Shown in pieces: positions 1-8,544 of a DNA stretch of 20,000 nt. Both the position numbers and the translations under genes were made by a program. The notes under the pieces are model-generated. The model saw only the letters and a program-made list of their open reading frames with translations, had not been told where the DNA came from and ran no database searches. Each line of letters starts with the position of its first letter. The stretch's first letter is position 1. The DNA comes from Stramonita haemastoma (taxonomy: Eukaryota; Mollusca; Gastropoda; Neogastropoda; Muricidae): the NCBI GenBank assembly GCA_030674155.1, contig CM060340.1, forward strand, positions 811,174 to 831,173, given 5' to 3'.

Positions 1-205
1 AATAAAGTCTACACAGTTGTCATTTGTTCATTGCTAAAATTTAGAAAAACGTCACCATGTCTTCACTTCCCAGTTTGACAGTAACAGGTATTTTTATATC
101 AGTGTCCTCTTGTTTGTCTCTATCTCTCTCTGTGTTTGCATTTCTCTCCTTTCTTTCTCCATCTCTGTCTCTTTCCCTATGTGTCTGGTTTACAGTTTGG
201 TTTAT

Positions 206-206
<1 letters not shown>
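1..206. other. Unassigned, pyrimidine-rich flank
   Basis: No gene is visible. From about 115 the + strand becomes rich in TCTC and TGTC motifs that grade into the pure CT array beginning at 207. The open frames here on both strands come from this simple sequence and are not evidence of coding. Confidence 0.6.

Positions 207-295
<89 letters not shown>
207..295 (+). repeat. (CT)n microsatellite
   Basis: An almost perfect CT dinucleotide array of about 89 bases with one CC interruption near 239-240. The Ser-Leu and Arg-Glu open frames over it follow from the repeat. Confidence 0.97.
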
Positions 296-296
<1 letters not shown>

Positions 297-333
297 GTTA
301 GAAATATGGGCTGTGGGAATAGTGAGAAGATAT

Positions 334-749
334 GCCATTCCACCACAAAATGAGTTGCTTGTCACTTAATTGGCTTTTCTGCGAGGAGCCATTAAAAGCA
401 GGTGAGAGTGAGGTTGTCGAATTTGAGATTTTGATGATTATAAAACTATAACACTTTTTTTGCCTTGTAGTGAAATATCAAGGTAAAATTCTGTTTTCTT
501 TTGTCTTTAAACATGCTTTGAAAATAGCGAAGCCCTCATTCTATCACCTAGTAGGATGCTAAACTTGTCAATTTCTCATTTTGACAGTTCCTGCAGTCTA
601 TCATTTCAATTTGTAAAAACTTTTGATAGAATTGTTTGATTTTCAGTCTGTTTTTGTATTGTATAGCCATTTCATTGCAAACTGAATAACATGTCAATAA
701 CTTAAAATTGACTTTTGGTTCAATACAACTCCTTATGTGGTGGAGCATC
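334..749. mobile_element. MITE-like element, copy 1
   Basis: This AT-rich stretch of about 415 bases aligns along its whole length with 6821-7250. Shared blocks include TTTGAGATTTTGAT, GTGAAATATCAAGG versus ATGAAATATCAAGG, CTCATTCT, CCTGCAGTCT and TCATTTCAATTTGTAA. The ends are inverted repeats: TTCCACCAC on the left, and GTGGTGGAGCATC on the right, whose complement reads GATGCTCCACCAC. The flanks AGATAT and ACATAT suggest a short, mutated target duplication. It has no open frame of note, so it is a non-autonomous DNA transposon (MITE). The left end is more decayed than in the other copy. I cannot assign a superfamily. Confidence 0.75.
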
Positions 750-776
750 ACATATGTAATAAGTTCTGGAAGGTAG

Positions 777-1370
777 TTTAATCACTTTAAAGATGTTTTT
801 CCAAAACATGAAGAAATTTATGATCTCAGTAATACTTCAGTGGATCTAATGGAAGTTATGGATCACACATTGAATAAAACTATATCTGAGGATGAAGTAA
901 AAGAAGCTATAAGAAAACTTAAACTGAGAAAAGCAAGTGGTATAGATGACATATTAGCCAAGATGTTGAAAACCGATGACAAAATTGAATCAACTTTTCT
1001 GCCCAGATTATTTGATATAATCTTTTCATCAGGTATTTATTCCAAGGAGTGGTCAAAGGTCATAATTATACCAATTCACAAAAAGGAGACTGTGATAGCA
1101 TTGATAATTACAGGGAAGTTTCCCTCTTAATCATTATTTCTAAGTGTTACACAGCTTTCTTAAACTAACAACTGTATAAGATATTTAATGGCTAAAAAGT
1201 AACAATAAGATATCAGAAAGTCAGGTAGGATTCCGGAAAGGATACTCAAGAGTGAATCAGATATTTAACTTATATGCAGTTGTTCAAAAATGTTTGCAAA
1301 AAAGGGGATGAAATTATATGTTGCTTTTGTTGACTTTAGGAAAGCATTCAATATCTTCTCTGTGGCGTAT
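777..1370 (+). mobile_element. LINE reverse transcriptase fragment (N-terminal half)
   Basis: A decayed non-LTR retrotransposon ORF2 fragment. One frame reads from 777 to about 1090 and contains ISEDEVKEAIRKLK, RKASGIDDI, IFSSGIYSKEWSKV and PIHKK. These match the fingers region of LINE reverse transcriptases. The frame then slips: another frame gives a DNYR-like block at about 1100, followed by stops. Later frames recover a GFRKGYS-like block near 1230 and KLYVAFVDFRKAF at 1311-1350, the first palm motif with the catalytic Asp. The catalytic YADD region and everything after it are missing. It has several frameshifts and stops, so it is a dead fragment. The clade (CR1, L2, RTE-X or Jockey-like) cannot be settled by eye. 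Confidence 0.85.
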
Positions 1371-1415
1371 CATCATAGGTGTACTGGCAGACACATCTGC
1401 ACTGGTCTTGATCTT

Positions 1416-1763
1416 TCAAGCAGATTTCCCTGTGGTGGCACAATGACCACCAGCACCACCAACCAAGCTGGTTTGCCACAGCTTGCGGCCAGTAGATCCA
1501 GGGGTGGGTCCAGGTTTGGTCGCCACATCACAATAAAAGACCCACCAAAACAGATGGGTGACGATCAGTCCTAACAGAACACCATCTCGCCAGCTTTTTC
1601 TTGTCAGGATGTAGGTTTGCATGGCTGATTTTGAATTCTGCCCCTTTCGATATAAAACAGGACAGTATGGCGGAAAATGCCCCACAGACAGATCTGTACA
1701 GCTGCACCTATATTCCCATATTTCTATACAATCTATATGCAAACAGTGAGAAACTAGAGCCAC
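1416..1763 (-). mobile_element. Probable LINE leader with degraded 2A-like motif
   Basis: An open frame of 115 codons on the - strand. It contains a hydrophobic stretch (LLGLIVTHLFWWVFY) followed directly by DVATKPGP at 1506-1529. In many invertebrate LINEs, ORF2 begins with a hydrophobic run followed by a 2A-like motif ending D-x-E-x-N-P-G-P. Here the Glu and Asn positions are Ala and Lys, so a working 2A is unlikely. The downstream ORF (lower coordinates) does not continue into an endonuclease but abuts an oppositely oriented reverse-transcriptase fragment. The assignment rests on this one motif and its context; a chance open frame is possible. Confidence 0.45.
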
Positions 1764-1835
1764 TTAAAACTAGTGATTCACAAAAATATGAGAGCAATTT
1801 TCCGTCTGTCTACTTTTTTCATATCATGTTATCTG

Positions 1836-1851
1836 CCCCCCCCCCCCCCCC
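1836..1851 (+). repeat. Poly(C) tract
   Basis: Sixteen consecutive C, just before the GA array. A similar tract of 14 C lies at 2376-2389. Confidence 0.98.
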
Positions 1852-1860
1852 TCAGCCCCA

Positions 1861-1881
1861 AGAGAGAGAGAGAGAGAGAGG

Positions 1882-1964
<83 letters not shown>
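1861..1964 (+). repeat. (AG)n microsatellite
   Basis: A purine array of about 104 bases, AG repeats with a GGAGGG interruption near 1880. It is the complementary orientation to the CT arrays at 207 and 2610. Confidence 0.97.
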
Positions 1965-1965
<1 letters not shown>

Positions 1966-2475
1966 AATCTAGGACAGTAGCAAATATACAACTAAAAATG
2001 CAAACCTACACACAAACAAAAAACACATACATTTCATTGGTGCACCAATTGATTTGTGAATCAGACACCAAGTTGCCACAGAAACTTTGATGCTGCTCAA
2101 GAAAATAGGGATTACCCAGATTCTGTGCTCTGACATGCCTATCTGACCCAGGAATGATTTTAGGATGATAAATGCACACTGGATGAGACTTTCACATGAA
2201 GACTCTTTTTAAGTACCCTGCCATAATAGTGGCCTTACTCTAATTTCAGATTTGGTTTTCTTAATAGGAGAGGGAAGGTTTTTATGTTAAGAATGTGCTA
2301 TGGCTGAGGGCAACCTTGGGATAACATTGTCGAAATCACATGTTATTTTTTCCCTGAGATTTATCTTTTGGCTTACCCCCCCCCCCCCCTCCATGGGAAT
2401 AATATAATATCCTCCCTGTCTGTATGTACCTCTGTGTATGTTTGCTGAAATAGGGATGCTTTAAATTGTCTACAG
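1965..2475 (+). other. Upstream flank of cysteine-rich gene; first exon not located
   Basis: About 500 bases without a recognisable repeat apart from a 14-base poly(C) at 2376-2389. The gene whose second exon starts at 2476 needs an upstream exon that supplies the start codon and ends with one spare base. I could not choose one here with confidence. The sequence just before 2476 ends TTGTCTACAG, a usable splice acceptor. Confidence 0.5.
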
Positions 2476-2705
<230 letters not shown>

Positions 2706-2819
2706 GTAAGTCTTGGCAGAGGCCTTATTTAATAAGTGATAAAACATTAAATTTTGGCCTTGGTTAAACTATATGTGTATGAACTGTCACCTCTGGAATA
2801 TCCAGCTGCTGTTACTGAT

Positions 2820-3125
2820 AGCAGACTCTATGCCTGCCTCACAGAGCGCTGTACAAGATTGGTAACCTCTGTTACAGATTTATCCACACAGGTGCACCCT
2901 CCTATCTCTGTGACTGTCCTCACTTGTTCACTCCATTTTGGTCCCTCTGTTATGCTGCAGATGCCTAGTGCTTTCAGACATCTGGATTGAAACAAACCAT
3001 AGTGGATATCTTCTTCCTTTATTTCTGGCCCATCTCTCTGGAAGGATCTCTCTCTATTCCTTGGCCATAAACCTACATTTAGAGCTTCAAATTTTGTCTT
3101 AAGGCACTCTTATTTCCTGCCTAGA
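2820..3125 (+). mobile_element. LINE ORF2 C-terminal fragment
   Basis: In shifting frames the + strand gives LYACLTERCTR, then FIHTGAPSYLCDC and LFTPFWSLCYAADA. Further on it gives a block resembling GPSLWKDLSLFLGHKPTFRA. This is the layout of the carboxy-terminal region after the reverse-transcriptase thumb in CR1/L2-like LINEs: a conserved tyrosine/histidine block, a serine/arginine block, then F-G-P-x-L-W-N-x-L-P followed by a final lysine-rich helix. At least two frameshifts and internal stops are present, so it is a dead 3' remnant. It lies within intron 1 of the cysteine-rich gene. It belongs to a different subfamily from the - strand LINE next to it. Confidence 0.7.
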
Positions 3126-3420
3126 ATCTTATTTGTCCTCAAGTCAAGTCATGTCAAAATGATCGTTATTGAGGGTAGAAAATTATGTTTACACAACTAT
3201 TTTTCATCCTGCCCTCACAAAAAAATCAAGAAAACTGACCTCGGAAACAATCAAAGACAAATATCAACCTTAGTTGAAAACTAAAATAACTGAGAATTTT
3301 CATCCAAACAGAATCTCACAAGATAACAAACTCAGACAGTAAAAAAACTCAAGTCATACAGACAAAATAATAGAAATACAAAATAACATAGGTATGAATA
3401 ACAACAAAGCACCAAAATGT
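3126..3420. other. Intronic, nothing recognised
   Basis: An A-rich stretch between two LINE remnants. It may include the 3' untranslated part of the - strand LINE that follows. No open frame or repeat unit is visible. Confidence 0.5.
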
Positions 3421-4263
3421 GTCGAACATAAGGGTGGACTTATAATTTGTCCATCAGATGTTTCTTCAAAAGTTTCTTAAACATTTGTTTTGAAGGAAAT
3501 GATTTTAGAAAGGGAGGCAATTTATTCCACAATGTTCTTCCTGAATAAGCAAGGCTTGATTTATAGAGATTGTTATGGGGCCTGGGCAGAAACAGTCTAT
3601 GGGTAGGCCTGTTTTTATTGACAGCAACTTTTCCCACGATTTTCTTTGGGGCTTTCAAGTTTAATATATTCTACATACATAGATACTTGTTGAACTGCAG
3701 TCAGTCTTTGAGTGGAAGAATTTCTAGTTCTTTGTAGTTGGTGGTGTTCAGTGTATTAGGATTCAAACAGACTAGTTTCATTTGCACTATCCATAAGGTA
3801 GGAACATAATTAATAAGAAATAGAATATGGGCATGAAAGAATAGTTTCCGTGACTGAAGATTTGGGAAATTCTTGATTTTTCTAAGTTGATATAATCTTA
3901 CTGAGATCCATTTTCCTAACGTGGCTATGTGATCTGACCAGGACAAGTCGTTGTCAATCACTGCACCTAGTACTTTGTGTGAGACTACTTCTTCAATTTG
4001 TTGTCCATGGGTATAATCATATTGGTGCGAATGGAGAACGCAATTTCTGTCTTTTTTGCCAAGTGGTTATAAACATACATTTTGTTTTATTTGAATTAAG
4101 AGACATATGATTGAGTTCTGTCCATTTCATAAGTTTATTGATATCTGCTTGCATATCATTTAAAATCTGGTTTGGATCATCGTTGTTACATTGAATTGAT
4201 GTATCATCAGCAAATATTTGACATGAACAATGAATATGCAGCTGTAGAGGTAGGTCGTTAATA

Positions 4264-4623
4264 TAAATATTTATTTATTTATTTATTTATTCTTTTATAT
4301 CGAGGATAACAGAATAAGCAATCATGTGGTTTTTTTCATCCGGTCCCCGTGTGTATGCAGCTTTTGTAAATATTGTCATCTGTTCCCACCGGCACACGAT
4401 GGCCTACTCTTACGAAAAGCGGAACAGGATTTAACGTGTGCGCAAGATGTTCTGCGTGCGTTCGCACACGGGGCCTCGGTTTAAAGTCTCATCTGAAGGA
4501 CTTTTGGGGAGAGTGGAGTCGGCACTGATTTCAACTCCAGGAGAAAAATTTCCTCGACCAGACTCGAACCTGGGTTGTCAAATTGCCAGCGCAATGTTCT
4601 GACCACTAGGCTATCCGTCCCCC
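4264..4623 (-). mobile_element. tRNA-derived SINE, copy A (nested in the LINE)
   Basis: On the - strand the 5' head carries a pol III A box (TAGCCTAGTGG, complement of 4602-4612) and B box (GGTTCGAGTCT, complement of 4560-4570). A central core follows, with GATGAGACTTTAAACCGAGG at about 4475-4494. After it comes a block shared with 6690-6820 and 13830-13920 (CCCCGTGTGTATGCAG on the + strand). The 3' end is an (AAAT)n tail at 4264-4290. It separates the GIPQGS and FADD motifs of the surrounding LINE, so it inserted after that LINE. Flanking A/T-rich sequence (AATATAAATA, AATAAATAAATA) may be the target duplication. Confidence 0.85.
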
Positions 4624-5095
4624 AGGCAAATAAATAAATAGGCAAAAGAAGTAGACCTAGTATTGATCCCTGTGGTATTCCATATTTCACGGGTAATAAG
4701 GTTATCTCCTAGGCCCGATTTCAACAAGTTGATGGCGATTAGTGAGAAATGAGCCTAAAAATGATAATGCCAGGTGAAGATTTTATAGCATTTTAATTTT
4801 TTGATGAGGAAAGAGTGGCTAATAACATCAAAGGCTTTAGAAAGTCTAAATCAAACTCCTGTAATTTCATTATTATTGATATTTAAAAGACAATGCTCGA
4901 TTAGTTGTAGTCAGGCTGTATGGCAAGAGTGGTTCTCACGAAAGCCTGACTGGTTTTCATTAATTAGATCATATATTTTTAAATGAGAATGTAAGTGAAG
5001 ATGTATATGTTTTTCTAATGGTTTAGATAGGACTGACAGTATGTATATTGGTCTATAGTTCATGGATTGGTAGGTTCTCCTGATTTGTGTAAGGG

Positions 5096-5105
5096 TATTT
5101 CTTTA
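5096..5105 (+). repeat. Target-site duplication, left
   Basis: TATTTCTTTA here and TATTACTTTT at 5668-5677 flank the insertion at 5106-5667. The complement of the right copy, AAAAGTAATA, matches what the LINE frame needs (Ala-Lys-Val-Ile) at this spot. The pair is therefore a slightly mutated duplication of the target. Confidence 0.7.
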
Positions 5106-5667
5106 GGAAGGACGGTGGCAGGACGGTTAAGACGTTCGCCTGCAAGTATGTAAACGGTGAGTTTCAAGGTTCGTACCGAGCCTTGCCCTTTCTTCCGAGT
5201 TTGACGAAAAAATCGAACTGAATGCGAAGTCATTCGGATGAGACTGTAAACCGAGGTCCGTGTGCGAACGCACGCAGAACATCGTGCGCACATATTAAAA
5301 CCCCGTTCCGCCTTTCGGAAATGCAGGCCATCGTGTGCCGGTAGGAGCGGATGAGAAAATTATTTTAAAAAAAAACAGATGTGTAGTGTTTAGACACCAT
5401 CCCTGAGGAAAAATCGGCGAGTTGGAGTCCCAGGGCGGCTCGGGGCTGTAGGCTATAATTTTATGGCAACGTTCTGGTGGCTCCTGTGACGTAACTGGAA
5501 CCATTCGTATCGGTCATTGCCTTTCCAATGGATCATTCCAGTGGCGTGGAGACGGGGGTCTGCTGCATGGGTAACAGCTTGCCCTCCATACTTACCTACC
5601 CAGGCTTTGCGCTCTAAAGACTAGAGCGCAACTCCATAGTCTTCCGAGACTGACGGATGCCTACTAC
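5106..5667 (+). mobile_element. Composite SINE-type insertion (562 bp)
   Basis: The insert sits between the codons for FKRAKV and IPLHKSG of the - strand LINE, flanked by matching 10-base repeats. Its left part is a tRNA-like head with B box GGTTCGTACC at 5168-5177. It is followed by the same core as copy A (GGATGAGACTGTAAACCGAGG, then the GTGCGAACGCACGCAGAACATCG region), but in + orientation. After an A-rich run at 5366-5380 comes a different GC-richer block (5381-5667). That block ends TGACGGATGCC(TAC)n, a trinucleotide tail. The insert is either one long SINE with two modules or two elements joined before insertion. It has no coding capacity. Confidence 0.75.
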
Positions 5668-6230
5668 TATTACTTTTGCTCGTTTAAATTTCAGTGGGAA
5701 AAGTTTTGTCAATACATAAGTTAAATATGTACGTTAGGGTATCGGTTATAGCATATGCACTGATTTTTGATATTTTACCTCCGATTTTGTCAGGGACTTT
5801 TGATCCTGACTGTTTCAATTTGAGTAAGCTATTAAGCACTTTAACTTCTGTTACTGTTATTGGGGGTATAATAAAATCAGATGAGATGCTCTTTGATAAA
5901 CAGTATTATTGAGTCCGCAATGTTTGCAAAGTGAGAATTCAGGTTTTCTGCTGATATTTCTTTCTATGACCTTTTGGTGCTACGTCTTGATTTATGAGTT
6001 AAGGTATTAATGGACTTTCCAAATCGCTTTTGGATTCTGGGTTGAGGACAGCGAGTCTCTAAAAAATGTTTTAGCTTTCCGCTTTATTGAATTGGCTTTG
6101 TTCCTTTGCTTTTGACAAATTTTATCTTTTTGCCTTATAATTTATTTGCGTTACAAGATTAAGCGTTATCAAAGCTCCATTTCTGATGAATATCACAGTT
6201 AAATGTATCCTGTTTTTTGCCCTTGAACAG

Positions 6231-6345
6231 CTCTCAAGCAGACCGCAGAAGCTGCTTTGATGCCTGCCTGCAGAATGCCAGACCTCCGACTTGTCAGATT
6301 CCCTGGATGCAGTGGACTATATTTGCCTGCCAAATATCGTGGATC
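6231..6345 (+). CDS. Cysteine-rich secreted protein, exon B
   Basis: The acceptor TTGCCCTTGAACAG precedes a one-base codon completion, which fits the two spare bases left by exon A. The exon reads SQADRRSCFDACLQNA, then RPPTCQIPW. It carries C-FDA-C-LQNARPPT-C, one copy of the Arg-rich plus Cys-x12-Cys module seen in the next exons. The 3' end is uncertain. GTTAGT at 6346 (phase 0), GTGAGA at 6370 (phase 0), GTGGAC at 6312 and GTGGAT at 6339 (both leaving two bases) and GTAGCA at 6350 (one base) are all possible. Only the last fits the exon at 8092; only the two leaving two bases fit the exon at 9291. The reading frame stays open well past all of them. The end given here is the GTTAGT option. 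Confidence 0.6.
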
Positions 6346-6519
6346 GTTAGTAGCAATAGGATAATATTTGTGAGACAATCAACCCAACAGATTGCTCACA
6401 AGTGTGAGTGTGGGTACAGGCATGCACTCGTGAATGAGTGTGTGCGGGTCTGTGAAGCTTTGTATGCCTGTGTGGTTGTGTATATACATGTTTGTGCACA
6501 TTCGCGCGCGGTGGTGTCG

Positions 6520-6521
<2 letters not shown>

Positions 6522-6570
<49 letters not shown>
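6522..6570 (+). repeat. (GT)n microsatellite
   Basis: Pure GT array of 49 bases, flanked on both sides by GTGC/GTGA-rich alternating purine-pyrimidine sequence from about 6400 to 6650. Intronic on the sense strand of the cysteine-rich gene. Confidence 0.97.
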
Positions 6571-6571
<1 letters not shown>

Positions 6572-6654
6572 CGTGCGTGCGTGCATGCGTGCAAGGACTC
6601 ACGCATGTGCCCATATGGGTGCATGCGTGCGTGGGTGTGTGTGTTTGTGTGTGA

Positions 6655-7505
6655 TGTATTATTTATTATTTATTTTATTTATTTATTTATTTATTTATTT
6701 TTTTTTATTATTTATTCTTATTATTCTGTTATATCGTGGATAATGGAATTAGCATTCATGACCTTTTTTTTTTTTTTTTTTTTACATTAAGTCCCCGTGT
6801 GTATGCAGTTTTGTAGATGTGGCGCTCCACCACGAAATGTGTCGCTTAGCACATTACCCATTACCCAATTTTACGCTAGGAGCCTTTAAAGGCAGGTGGG
6901 GGTCAAGTTGTCAATTTTGAGATTTTGATTGATTATTAAACTAGATCTGTTTATTTACCTTATAATGAAATATCAAGGGATATTTTTTTTATATTCCTTT
7001 TGCTTTTTAAATGAGTTTTGAAAATACCAAAGCACTCATTCTGACAACCTGTTACTAAAATAAACTTGCCCGTTTCTCATTTTGTCCAATCCTGCAGTCT
7101 CTCATTTCAATTTGTAATAATGTTGCACAGAATTGTCCGATTTTCAATCTGTTTTTTGTATTTGATAGCCACTTCATTGCACATTAATAACATGTCACTA
7201 ACTAAAAATTGACCTCAGGTGCACTCCGTCTCATTATGTGGTGGAGCGTCACAAATGTCATCTGTTCCCACCGGCACACGATGGCCTTCTCTTACAAAAA
7301 GCGGAACAGGATTTAGCGTGTGCGCAAGATGTACTGCGTGCGTTCGCACACGGGCCTCGGTTTATAGTCTCATCCGAAGGACTTTGGGAGAGAGTGGAGT
7401 CCTCACATATGTTAACTCCAGGAGAAAATTCCCCTCGACCGGGAATCGAACCTGGGTCTTCAAATTGCCAGCGCAATGTTCTGACCACTAGGCTATCCAG
7501 TCCCA
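6655..7505 (-). mobile_element. tRNA-derived SINE, copy B, split by a MITE
   Basis: The same family as copy A. The head at 7505-7430 has the A box TAGCCTAGTGG (complement of 7487-7497) and a B box reading GGTTCGATTCC. The core and the CACACGATGGCC block lie at 7258-7400. The remainder, with TATGCAGTTTTGTAGATGT and the (AAAT)n tail, lies at 6655-6820. The two halves are exactly separated by the MITE at 6821-7250. In copy A the equivalent sequence runs on without a break. Confidence 0.85.
6821..7250. mobile_element. MITE-like element, copy 2 (nested in SINE copy B)
   Basis: 430 bases, homologous throughout to 334-749. The ends are inverted repeats: GGCGCTCCACCACGAAATG on the left, and on the right ATTATGTGGTGGAGCGTC, whose complement reads GACGCTCCACCACATAAT. 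The flanks GTAGATGT (6813-6820) and ACAAATGT (7251-7258) look like a mutated 8-bp target duplication. The uninterrupted SINE sequences elsewhere confirm the insertion point. It has no transposase, so it depends on an unseen autonomous element. An 8-bp duplication would fit hAT-like elements, but the termini are not a standard hAT signature. Confidence 0.82.
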
Positions 7506-7690
7506 TCGTGAGGGTTTGTGTGCACATTAAGTTATGGATTGTAGGTTCTGTGAATGAAAAATCAGAAAAGCGTTATAAAAGGTCAATTTTTCCATGATAA
7601 AAGCCATGTTTGGCTCTTCCATTCTGTTCCAAATCAATAGCTTTATTGCTGCCAATAACATAGTGAATTAACTGAGTGCTAATGGGTCAC
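7506..7690. other. Intronic, nothing recognised
   Basis: AT-rich sequence between SINE copy B and the next GT-rich block; no open frame or repeat stands out. Confidence 0.5.
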
Positions 7691-7701
7691 TAGCAGTGTC
7701 A

Positions 7702-7788
7702 GTGGCAATGTGTGTGTGTATGGTGTGTGTATGTGTGTATGTGTGCGCGCGCGTGTATGCAGTTGTGTGTGTGTGTGCGTGCGTGCGT

Positions 7789-7830
<42 letters not shown>

Positions 7831-7854
7831 GTGTGTGTGGTGTGTGTGTGTGTG
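7702..7854 (+). repeat. GT-rich microsatellite block
   Basis: Compound alternating purine-pyrimidine sequence. It includes GTAT, GCGC and GTGC motifs up to 7789, then an almost pure GT array at 7791-7854 with TT and GG interruptions. Confidence 0.95.
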
Positions 7855-8091
7855 CAAAATGGTTTTCGTTTTGATCTCTAAGATGCAGTGCCCTTCCCAA
7901 ACTGTTTCCATGGATTTGCTGAGGGCCTGTCAGTATAAATTTAAGACATCCACCACCCCGAAGTTTAATGCTAGGAATTCCCTCTTTCCTTTTCCTGTTT
8001 TTTCTGTCTTGCTACTTTTTTTTTCCTGACACCCTCTTCTTTTCTATTTACTGCCTTCTTTGGGCCCCATTCTCCTGCCATGTTTATGCAG

Positions 8092-8192
8092 AAAAGGTAC
8101 TAAACAATACACTAGGCCTGACTGGTCAGGTGCTTAACGGCATGGCAAGGCAATGCATTGTTGCTGGATTGAAGCACAACAATAGTTACTGT
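8092..8192 (+). CDS. Cysteine-rich secreted protein, exon C
   Basis: The acceptor TGTTTATGCAG and the strong donor TGT|GTGAGT at 8193 frame 101 bases. The exon begins with two bases completing a codon and ends in phase 0. The open frame reads KVLNNTLGLTGQVLNG then MARQCIVAGLKHNNSYC. That gives Met-Ala-Arg-Gln-Cys and Cys-x11-Cys, closely resembling the exon at 11981 (IARKC, then Cys-x12-Cys) and the exon at 6231 (DRRSC). NNT and NNS are potential N-glycosylation sequons, suiting a secreted protein. Its start phase needs a preceding exon ending with one spare base. Its end phase does not fit the 9291 acceptor, so a small exon may be missing between them. Confidence 0.6.
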
Positions 8193-8318
8193 GTGAGTGT
8201 TTGACAAAGAAGAGGGATGGTGTAGGATATTTCAATGTATACAACCTGTATGTTGTCTTCGTATTTATGATTTAAATTACTTTTCCTTCATTCTCAGTTC
8301 TATTCTGATTCCGTGTGT

Positions 8319-8330
8319 ACACACACACAC
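8319..8330 (+). repeat. Short (AC)n opposite to the GT arrays
   Basis: ACACACACACAC lies ten bases before the GT array and is complementary to it, so the two could fold back into a hairpin. Confidence 0.85.
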
Positions 8331-8339
8331 CACAGTGTG

Positions 8340-8340
<1 letters not shown>

Positions 8341-8406
<66 letters not shown>
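8341..8406 (+). repeat. (GT)n microsatellite
   Basis: Pure array of about 66 bases, separated from the next GT array by a 37-base GA-rich spacer containing GGGAGGGGGGAG. Confidence 0.97.
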
Positions 8407-8407
<1 letters not shown>

Positions 8408-8440
8408 AGAGTGGGAGGGGGGAGCACACAAACGTGCGTG

Positions 8441-8443
<3 letters not shown>

Positions 8444-8521
<78 letters not shown>
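8444..8521 (+). repeat. (GT)n microsatellite
   Basis: Pure array of about 78 bases, in the same orientation as its neighbour at 8341. The pair is probably one ancestral tract interrupted by the spacer at 8407-8443. Confidence 0.97.
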
Positions 8522-8523
<2 letters not shown>

Positions 8524-8544
8524 GTGTTTGTGTTTGTATGTGTA

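Larger units (their letters stand above)
3421..6200 (-). mobile_element. Long LINE ORF2 remnant, split by two insertions
   Basis: Read on the - strand from 6200 downwards, the parts follow the normal ORF2 order. At 6130-5940 is an EN-RT linker (KANSIKRKAKTFFRDSLSS, NPKAIWK). At 5900-5690 are the fingers (ITVTEVKVLNSLLKLKQSGS, YIFNLCIDKTFPTE). After an insertion, IPLHKSGE and NYRPIYILSVLSKPLEKHI follow at 5105-4990. Then come QSGFRENHSC and LSKAFDVISHSF at 4950-4810, and YGIPQGSILG at 4688-4650. After a second insertion, FADDTS (catalytic motif) and LMKWTELNHMSLNSNK appear at 4230-4090. The thumb (DNDLSWSDHIATLGK, RKLFFHAHIL) is at 3960-3830, and the C-terminal WNKLPPFLKS block at 3658-3440. 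Stops and frameshifts show it is inactive. The interruptions are at about 4264-4623 and 5106-5667. It is CR1/L2-like by motif style; the exact clade is unverified. Confidence 0.88.

Noticed and set aside
41..353. Open frames encoding Ser-Leu or Arg-Glu repeats
   Set aside because: They are translations of the CT microsatellite and have no splice sites or non-repetitive domain.
4560..4620. Possible tRNA gene (good A and B boxes)
   Set aside because: It cannot fold as a complete tRNA and continues into a SINE core and an (AAAT)n tail.
6347..6790. Several overlapping frames rich in Cys-Val or His-Thr
   Set aside because: They come from GT/CA dinucleotide repeats; every frame of such an array is open.
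7219..7597. Frames of 89-119 codons on both strands
   Set aside because: They lie within the head and core of SINE copy B; the same sequence in copy A has different frames.
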